From Anniella stebbinsi (lineage: Eukaryota; Chordata; Lepidosauria; Squamata; Anniellidae): 64,000 nt of DNA. This document shows positions 56,592-64,000 of this stretch, one piece after another (the stretch's first letter is position 1; each line of letters starts with the position of its first letter). The translations under genes were made by a program, and so were the position numbers. The notes below the pieces were generated by a model, which saw nothing but the letters and a program-made list of their open reading frames with translations, had not been told where the DNA came from and made no database searches. The stretch is taken from NCBI GenBank assembly GCA_029215795.1, contig JARDYH010000001.1, positions 226,916,154-226,980,153 of the forward strand, given 5' to 3'.

Positions 56592-58614
56592 TTATTTATT
56601 TATTTATTTATTACATTTGTATACCGCCCCATAGCCGAAGCTCTCTGGGCGGTTTACATAGGATTAAAAACAATTAAAAACAATATACAAAAATTAAAAC
56701 AGCAAAAACATACAACATACACACAATCTGTACATTTAAAAACCACTTGAACACTTCAAAAAAACTACAAAAACAAAACAAAACAACCCCAGGCTCCTCA
56801 GATATTGCCAAATGCCTGAGAGAAGAGGAAAGTCTTGACCTGGCGCCGAAAAGATAACAATGTTGGCGCCAGGCGGGCCTCGTCGGGGAGATCGTTCCAC
56901 AATTGGGGAGCCACCACAGAGAAGGCCCTCTCTCTTGTTGCCGACCTCCGAGCTTCCCTCGGAGGAGGCACTCGGAGGAGGGCCTTAGATGTTGAACATA
57001 GTGTTCGGGTAGGTTCATGTCAGGAAAGGCGTTCCGTCAGGTATTGTGGTCCCAAGCCGTGTAAGGCTTTATAGGTTAAAACCAGCACCTTGAACCGGGC
57101 TCGGAAACATACAGGCAGCCAATGCAAGCGGGCCAGAGTAGGTCTTATATGTTCGAACCTACTGGTTCCAGTTATCAATCTGGCCGCTGCATTTTGCACA
57201 AGCTGCAGCTTCCGGACCACCTTCAAAGGCAGCCCCACGTAGAGTGCATTGCAGTAATCTAACTTGGAGGTTACCAGAGCATGGACAACTGAAGCCAGGT
57301 TATCCCTGTCCAGATAGGGACGTAGCTGGGCCACCAACCGAAGTTGGTAGAAGGCACTCCGTGCCACTGAGGCCACCTGCGCCTCAAGTGACAGAGATGG
57401 TTCTAGGAGAACCCCCAAGCTACGAACCCACTCCTTCAAGGGGAGTGCAACCCCATCCAGAACAGGTTGAACACCCTCCATCCGGTCAGCGGAACCACCC
57501 ACCAACAGCGTCTCAGTCTTGTCTGGATTGAGTTTCAGTTTATTAGCCCTCATCCAGTCCATTGTCGCAGCCAGGCACTGGTTCAGCACATCCACAGCCT
57601 CACCTGATGAAGATGAAAAGGAGAAATAGAGCTGCGTGTCATCAGCGTACTGATGACAACGCACTCCAAAACTCCGGATGACTGCACTCAACGGTTTCAT
57701 GTAGATATTGAACAGCATGGGGGACAAAACTGACCCCTGCGGAACCCCATACTGGAGAATCCACGGGGCCGAGCAATGTTCCCCAAGCACCACCTTCTGG
57801 AGCCGACCCACCAAGTAGGAGCGGAACCACTGCAATGCAGTGCCTCCCACTCCCAACTCAGCCAGTCGTCCCAGAAGGATACCATGGTCGATGGTATCGA
57901 AAGCCGCTGAGAGATCAAGGAGAATCAACAGAGTCACACTCCCCCTGTCTTTCTCCCGACATAGGTCATCATACAGGGCGACCAAGGCTGTTTCCGTACC
58001 AAAACCAGGCCTGAAACCCGACTGAAATGGATCCAGATAATCAGTCTCATCCAAGAGTGCCTGGAGCTGGCTCGCAACCACCCGCTCCAGGACCTTGCCC
58101 AGGAATGGAACATTTGCTACTGGCCTGTAGTTATTAAGATTTTCAGGGTCCAGGGAAGATTTCTTTAGGAGTGGTCTCACTGCCGCCTCTTTCAGGAGGC
58201 CTGGGACCACTCCCTCTTGCAAAGAGGCATTAATCACTTCCCTGGCCCAGCCAGTTGTTCCATCCCTGCTAGCTTTTATTAGCCAAGAGGGGCAAGGATC
58301 CAATATGGAAGTGGTTGCACGAACCTGTCCAAGCACCTTGTCAACATCCTCGAGCTGCACCAACTGAAACTCATCCAAGAAAACAGGACAAGCCTGTGCT
58401 CTGGATACCTCACTAGATTCATCTGCTATAACACTGGAGTCTAAGTCCTGACGGATGCCAGAGATTTTATTCTGGAAGTGCCCAGCAAATGTATTACAGC
58501 GGGCCTTAGATGGTTCTACCATGTCCTTGGGGCCAGCATGTAAAAGCCCCTGGACAACTCTGAAAAGCTCCGCTGGGCGGCAGGTTGATGATTGAATAGT
58601 GGCAGCAAAGTATT
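56592..58614 (-). mobile_element. L2-type non-LTR retrotransposon, 5'-truncated young copy (E)
   Basis: A reverse-oriented copy of about 2.0 kb with the same 3' terminus as copy B (TTTAT repeats, 'ataccgccccatagccgaagctctctgggcgg'). It begins in the region between endonuclease and RT (YFAATIQSSTCRPAELFRV). It differs from copy B by only scattered substitutions over the shared part, so both descend from a recent source. Confidence 0.92.
56807..58614 (-). pseudogene. L2-type reverse transcriptase ORF fragment
   Basis: The frame is open from the truncation point to a TGA at 57020-57022. RT blocks: LLKKSSLDPENLNNYRPVAN, FQSGFRPGFGTETALVALYD, LDLSAAFDTIDHGILLGRL, QYGVPQGSVLSPMLFNIYM, and the catalytic YADD at 57638-57649. 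The TGA replaces CGA (Arg) found in copy B, a likely CpG deamination; beyond it the frame continues to the natural end near 56808. The first 28 codons of the open frame beyond 58614 come from flanking DNA. Without an endonuclease it cannot act alone. Confidence 0.92.
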
Positions 58615-58720
58615 GATTATGGCATAAGCTTCTGCTGGTTTTTAAGGCGGCCCAAGACTCCCCACCCCCACAATGGACTAACACAGCTGCCTTCATAGAA
58701 ACTTACAGGAGAATCCAGGT

Positions 58721-60600
58721 TTGTACATTCTAAACCTCTGGAATTTTTACTAATTAAAAACCAATACTTATCGCTAGGATTTATTTCTCAATATTTTTCT
58801 CATTTTCTACCCACACAAATAAACGATGCCTGCTATAGCCAGGACCATAAATAGATGTCATATGAAATAGTTATCACCATCTCTTCTTTATGGAAGGGAG
58901 GAGAAGCAGCCAGATCCAGTTACTGAATAAGGAGGAGTGTCAAACAGGAGAAGGTGTCAAGCAGGAGAAACAAGAGGGAGACAGATCTAGAGGCATAAAG
59001 CTAAAACAGCCCACACAAGAGCTAAATCTTATAAAACATCATTGAAGAATGATTCAACCCTCACTCATCTCCCCCTAATGACGCTAATAATAAAAGAAAA
59101 GATAACATCAATGTTTAAATCTCTTATAAAATGAGCTGTTTATCTGTGGATTCAACCAATAAGAAAAGCTTTACATAAAAGAAAGACGGAAATCCTACTT
59201 ACCTTTCTTTAGCAAGAGAATAAAAATTGTTACTTGTTTCTGTTGTGGAGAACATTGGAAGTCTATCTTAACTTTGTTTGTATACTCTTTCGCTGTTTCT
59301 TTCTTTCTTTGTGTTTCTTCTCTCTTTTTCTTATTTTGTACTGTATGCGTTATAGCTTTATAGTTTATTTGTTTTTTTTTTAAAAATAAATAAATCGGAA
59401 GAATGATTCAATGAAAATATGGCCACATCAGAAAGAAAATTAAGCGACTTCTCATATTACTCAGAAAAGACAGATTTCGGGTCAAACTGCATGCTTCTTT
59501 TATTATGTAATGTGGAGCAGCTGCCTTCATACTCATGAGTAACTGTGTGCAGCCCCAATTTGGATCAGGACTGACGCATACCAGGAGGGAAGGATTAAAC
59601 CTTCCTCACTGTAGCAGTTTGCTGGAATTCCTCACTTCCTGCCCTGGGCGGTTAAAAAAGGGCGGGAAAACCTCCATTAATGCCAATGGAGACATTTTGC
59701 TTTTAGAAATCTCCACATGGGGAGAGGGGGTTTCAGGAAGAAAATGGGGGGAGAGATTTAACCCTTCTCTTGTGGTGTGCAGTGGTCCCAATCTGAATAG
59801 GGGCCATGAGCACATACTCATGAGTAAGGAGGCAAGAGAGGGGACAACTTCACATTAGGTCATTAGGGTGAGGTGTAGTTTGCCCTGTATTCTGGAGGCT
59901 TGGGATTCCCCCAAAATGTGAAAGTAATTATACATGTATCTAATCTGAGAGAAGCCCCATGCATGCCAAACATTGGATCACTTCCTATGTAGTTATGACT
60001 ACAGGAATTGGAAGAGTTGTTACCATATTTCGGATCCTGCAATCCAGCCATGCAGGTTGCCCTTGCTTGTGCCGTTCTTTGCTGGCCTGACCAGCTGCCA
60101 AGAAGAGGAAAAGAATCAATATCGGATGTGCACTGGAGGGCCCTTAGGCAAGGCAGCCTCAATGAGGGCCCTTAGGCAAGGCAGCCTCAAGACAGCCTGC
60201 CTTCTCACCACCATGGTCACCAGCTGCTATTTCTCCTCATCCTTTCTCATCGTTGCTCCCGCTTGTTTCTTGATAGACAGAGAGCCAGGGAGCAAGTAGG
60301 CTGTGGCATCTGCAGCTCTTCTTTCTCACCCCCACTGTTGTCTGGGCCGGAGCAAGAGGCAACTGAAAAAGAAGGTAGTAATGGTAAAGGTGGTGGGTCA
60401 AGTCCAGAGGACACTTGTCAGAATGCCACTGCTTGAGTGTGGACCTTTGGCAGGTGCACCACCATGCCTACCCTTGATGCCATCCCTAGCACTGTGCCCA
60501 AGTAAGTGTTCTGCCATGAGCACAAAGACACCCAAGGGAACAGGGGCCCTGGCTTTCCCTCCTCAAAACCTACCTTTCTTTGGCACAGCCTTCTAGTTCC
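58721..60600. other. No gene; possible LINE tail and a small tandem duplication
   Basis: T-rich text ending 'ttttaaaaataaataaatcgg' at 59260-59398 may be a LINE 3' end. A 28-bp direct duplication ('gagggcccttaggcaaggcagcctcaa') occurs at about 60136 and 60154-60190. No exon recognised. Confidence 0.4.
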
Positions 60601-60606
60601 ATGCCC

Positions 60607-60735
60607 TCCTGCCCCATTCTGGTGCCCTCCAACTGCTTTGGATTTCAGCTCCCAGCCAGCATGGCCAATGGTCAGGAATCCTGGAAGCTGTAGTCCCAAA
60701 CATCTGGAGGACACCATGTTGGGGAAGGCTGCCGT
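60607..60735. mobile_element. hAT-like MITE ('aactcccat' family)
   Basis: 'ccattctggtgccctccaactgctttgg' and 'catctggaggacaccatgttggggaaggctg' are the arms around 'cagcatggccaatggtcagg'. Confidence 0.7.
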
Positions 60736-60739
60736 GCTG

Positions 60740-61350
60740 TAACTCAGCCCAAGCACATGGTGTCAACTTTTGGATCGTAAGCTCCTTGGGGGCTGGACTT
60801 CTTGCACTCTGTAAAGCCCCATGTACATTCAGGCTAAACAAACACACATATCTCAAACCACTTTGAGATGCCAGTTTTGCAATCAATGTTTTCATGGAGT
60901 ATTTGGTAATTCCCAAATGTCCTAGAGTGCTCTAAACATGGACACAATTCCACTGCACACCTCAGTCTCTAGGGAGCAGTCATTCCCTCACTATACATTT
61001 AGGCAGATGAGTGTGCCATGACAGAGTGTCTACTCTGTTGCAAAAATGAAATGAATTAAATAATGAAAGGCTCCTTGGAGCCCAATGCTTCTATGCACAG
61101 TAGAGACCGACTACAACATTCTTTTATGATCCACTGCTGCGGCCTTGCCTCCTTCCAAGCAACCGCCATGGGAATTGGGTGATTCTGCCACATCTCTTCA
61201 TCTGGGGCACAATGGTTTCATCAATTATGATTGCGTAGATATGGCTGTCAGCATTTTCAGGATCATTCACTATGTGACCTAACATCTGGGGCTTCTCTAC
61301 ACTTTTTAAAATATAGCACTGCCTTACCATGGCTATCTGCATCTGCTTTC
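60740..61350. other. No gene recognised
   Basis: Intergenic DNA without a placed repeat. Confidence 0.45.
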
Positions 61351-61353
61351 TTT

Positions 61354-61904
61354 TTAGGCCCTTTTCACACCAGGCTTTTAGCCTGGGTTGGCCCCCAGCT
61401 GCTCCCTGTGAGTCCAAATGATGCACAGGGAGTCCCAGGGGTGGGGAGGGCATAGGATTTTTCCAGGTTTATAGAAACTTCAAAAATCCTGATTCTTCTG
61501 TGGTCCTGGGAAGTTCCCGGGACTGCGGAAGAATGTGCCTGCCCATCCCGGGAGCAGCTGCGCTTACTTGCGAGTAAGCACAGCTGCAAACTGGGCACAG
61601 AGCTGCACTGGCTCTGTGCCCAGCAGGGAAGGGGGTGGCACCAATTTCACCACCCCCAGGAGGGTAGGTGAAAAAACGCACATTTTTTTTAAAAAAAATA
61701 CTTACATTTTTGGAGGACTGCTCATGCACTCTCTGTCGAGAAAAATAAAATAACAAATGGTGGCCATGACTTGCGATGGCCTGGGAGCAGCTCAGGCTGT
61801 CGCACTTCGATGATGTGGCTTCTGTGCGCCAATCCCGGAAGTGGCTACTTCTGGTATTGTCAGTGCTGCACCCGCTACACCGCTATGGTGTAGAAAGGGC
61901 TTTA
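61354..61904. mobile_element. 545-bp 3-bp-TSD MITE, CpG-rich
   Basis: The body 61357-61901 has ends GGCCCTTTTCACACCA and TGGTGTAGAAAGGGCT, flanked by TTA on both sides (61354-61356, 61902-61904). The interior 'gcgcttacttgcgagtaagcacagctgc' is shared with 7975-8525 and 36756-37318. Confidence 0.82.
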
Positions 61905-62500
61905 GATGCATTATCTCTGGGGGTATTAAACCCACAATTATGCAGGGATAGCACAAGAGGGGCTCTGGATGCTGACAACATTCTGTAATAAACCTGCAAA
62001 CATCTGTGAGTAGCCCATCATGAGTGTGCTTTAAATCGCTCGTTTAGAGAAGCTTCTGGAAGTGATGAGCGTGCTCAAGCTCTGTAGGCTTCACTGGGAA
62101 TTGAATGCACTTCTCCACCATGCCCCCAGAAACTCTTCAGAGATGCAGATCAGGTAATTTTGGATCAGAATTCGCAAAGGTCAAATTCCTTAGATATCGC
62201 TATATATCGGTAGACAAAACAGCTTGGTTTCTAGGAACTACAATAGTCTTGACTCACTGAAGGTTTTAGCGAAAACTCTAAAAAAGTTTCAAAATATTAG
62301 GTGAAACTTCCTAGTTCTTTGTACAAACTAAGAACTGCTGCTTTGCTCCACCATCACCATTCCAATCCTTTGTCCTCGATGCAATCAGCATGGGATAGTT
62401 TGCAGAGGGGTAACCATGTTAGTGTTGCAGCAAAAACAACAAAATAGTTTTTAGCACCATAATGCCTAACAAATGTATTATAGCATAAGTTACTCTTCAT
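61905..62500. other. No gene recognised
   Basis: Intergenic DNA without a placed repeat or recognised exon. Confidence 0.45.
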
Positions 62501-62503
62501 CTA

Positions 62504-62840
62504 GGGGGCTGTCTTCACAGCACCAGGTTGGCGCCACCTCCTTTCACCACTCCATGCTTTCCCTCTCCTGGGGTGGTGTTGGGTAATCCCGAAGCTGAGG
62601 AGGGAGCGCTGGGTTTCTGGGCAGCCATCCGGGTACTAGAGCTGCCTCCGCCCAATCCACCAGGCTCCGCCCCTGTGTTGACATAGCTCCCATTGAAAAA
62701 GTTGGAGTAAATCCCTGAATTTTACAAGCAGCATCACGGGGAAGCCCCGCAGTGGCTGAGAAACTGCACCTGCATTGTTTAACCGATGGGGCACAGATCC
62801 ACAGCCACTGTGGGGCTTGCCCCACGTGTAGACAGCCCCC
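62504..62840. mobile_element. 337-bp MITE (GGGGGCTGTCTTCAC ends)
   Basis: The left end GGGGGCTGTCTTCACA and the right end, reversed, GGGGGCTGTCTACACG are inverted repeats. No matching target duplication (CTA versus TTC). The interior is GC-rich and gives spurious open frames. Confidence 0.65.
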
Positions 62841-63257
62841 TTCCTTTCCTTTCTTCTTCCTTTTCTACATGCCTCTTGGATATAGAGGCATATATTTCCT
62901 CCAAATGAGGGAGGGGAGGAAAAGGGGGGAAACAGTTTAGAGTAGAGTGCACAACCTGCAGCCTGGGTCACATATGCCTCCCAAGGCCTTTACTGCAGGC
63001 CTCCCAAGGTTGCCTTGACCCCAGCACTGCCACCAAATTCCCTGCCACCTCTAATCTTTGATCCCTCCTCCAGAGATCCTCATATAGATCACTCCAGCTA
63101 GCAGTGAAAAAAGAGTGATCTATATACGGGGTGGGAATGTAAAGGGTGCATATGTACATGTAGCCAGTAATGTATGTGGCACTCAGGAACATAAAAGTTT
63201 AAGGGATTTTAATTATTTTTTAAAGAACTTGTTAAAACGTGTTTGATACCACCAGAT

Positions 63258-63345
63258 ATAAAGATGGATACCAGTTTTGATGGCTTTAAAAAGGGATCTG
63301 GCAAATTCATGGAGGATAAGCCTATTAATCAGGATGGTTTTACAT
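63258..63345 (+). mobile_element. CR1-like LINE fragment
   Basis: 'gatggctttaaaaagggatctggcaaattcatggaggataagcctattaatc' is the text that follows the 48095-48310 segment in complete copies of this LINE type. Confidence 0.6.
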
Positions 63346-63384
63346 TACCTCCAATATCAAAGGCTACGTGCCTCTGAATACCAG

Positions 63385-63620
63385 TTAAGAATGTAAGAAC
63401 ATAAGAAGAACCATGCTGGATCAAACGAAGGTCCATCTAGTCCCACAGTGGCCAACCAGCTACCCATGGCCAAACCACAAACAGGACATGAGTTACTGAG
63501 GAACAACAGTGGGAGATGGCTGTTGCCATCATGTACTGCTTGTGGGCTTCCCATCGGGGCAACTGATTGACTACTGTAGGAAACAGGATGCTGGACTAAG
63601 TAGGCCGAGGGGGGGGGAGA
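63385..63620 (+). repeat. Interspersed repeat ('aagaacataagaag..ctggatcaaac')
   Basis: 'aatgtaagaacataagaagaaccatgctggatcaaacgaaggtccatctagtcc' then 'cacagtggccaaccagctaccc'. It is common in squamates and often adjoins CR1-like ends. A partial relative lies at 26100-26185. Confidence 0.55.
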
Positions 63621-63749
63621 GACTTGTTGCCCTTCAGAAGCTGTTGCGTTGCAGCTCCCATGATCCCTCACCAATGGCTATGCTGGCTAGGCCTGATGGG
63701 AGTTTCAGTCCGATAACATCTGGAGGGCCACAAATGGCCCATTCCTGAG
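63621..63749. mobile_element. hAT-like MITE ('aactcccat' family)
   Basis: 'gttgcagctcccatgatccctcaccaatggctatgctggctaggcctgatgggagtttcagtcc' with 'acatctggagggccac' to its right. Confidence 0.7.
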
Positions 63750-63864
63750 GCAAGCCTTTGATCCAGAATGGTTCTTCTTATTTATAAACAATAAAAAGAA
63801 GGAAAAGAACTCTTTTGGGGGTGTAAGAATGAAACTTGTCTGTGTGTTTAATTCAAGAAAAGTA

Positions 63865-63965
63865 TTCTTTAGGCTGCAGTCGTATGCACACTTTCCAGGA
63901 AGCAAGTCTCATTGAACCAGTGGCACTTCCTGCCAAGTGGACATGCATTGAATTGCCTTGCTAGT
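63865..63965. repeat. Snap-back repeat
   Basis: 'gctgcagtcgtatgcacactttccaggaagcaagtctcattgaaccagtggcacttcctgccaagtggacatgcattgaattgc' is one of about fifteen copies of a short palindromic repeat in this window, others at about 7325, 19390, 24090, 33355, 39715, 49440 and 56045. Confidence 0.55.
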
Positions 63966-64000
63966 GTAGTATTAGAAGTTTGGGAAGCACTGCATGAAGG

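Larger units (their letters stand above)
56555..58720 (+). repeat. Interspersed repeat split by an L2 insertion
   Basis: 'agagcaaaggtttcctgtggcaccttaaagacaaacaaattta' (56553-56592) continues after the L2 copy with 'attatggcataagcttctg' at 58615, the order of a common vertebrate repeat reading '...acaaatttattatggcataagctt...'. This fixes the insertion point of the L2 element. The source family is not named here. Confidence 0.65.

Overview
The window looks like non-avian reptile DNA, most probably from a squamate (lizard or snake). This rests on the repeats: young L2-type and L1 LINEs, chicken-type CR1, an R4/Dong-like LINE in TAA repeats, a tRNA-derived SINE typical of squamates, very many hAT-like and short 3-bp-TSD (target-site duplication) DNA transposons, and long CA, TA and TAA microsatellites. 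No species can be named from the sequence alone.

Only one cellular gene is supported: the first coding exon of GALNT5 (polypeptide N-acetylgalactosaminyltransferase 5) on the minus strand, 12385 to 10899, ending in a clean splice donor and starting in a CpG-rich promoter region (about 11.8-12.85 kb). The catalytic and lectin exons are not seen, so 1-10898 is interpreted as GALNT5 intron 1. Everything right of about 12.9 kb is upstream intergenic DNA with no recognised exon. In mammals a large gene-poor interval lies upstream of GALNT5, which fits.

Layout: 0-10.9 kb, intron with SINEs, a 5'-truncated L1 with perfect target duplication (3.9-5.5 kb), a GC-rich transposon (8.0-8.5 kb) and a small GC-rich patch with paired octamers (9.5-9.8 kb). 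10.9-12.9 kb, GALNT5 exon and promoter. 13-26 kb, short DNA transposons, SINEs, a dimeric tandem repeat (22.5-23.2 kb) and a long inverted duplication (23.4-25.2 kb). 26-34 kb, a LINE cluster: CR1, three L2 copies head to tail, an R4/Dong-like piece and a further L2 end. 34-56 kb, mostly single-copy AT-rich DNA with scattered hAT and 3-bp-TSD elements, including a candidate conserved non-coding block near 36 kb. 56.6-58.6 kb, a second young L2 copy on the minus strand. 58.7-64 kb, further transposons and a CR1-like end.

The most distinctive signal is a set of short inverted-repeat elements flanked by matching 3-bp duplications, including a CpG-rich 355-bp family present three times (15.6, 33.0 and 50.4 kb) that carries a perfect 20-bp palindrome and a repeated GCGCATT word. 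No operon-like or novel protein-coding system was found; most open frames are chance frames or transposon remains.
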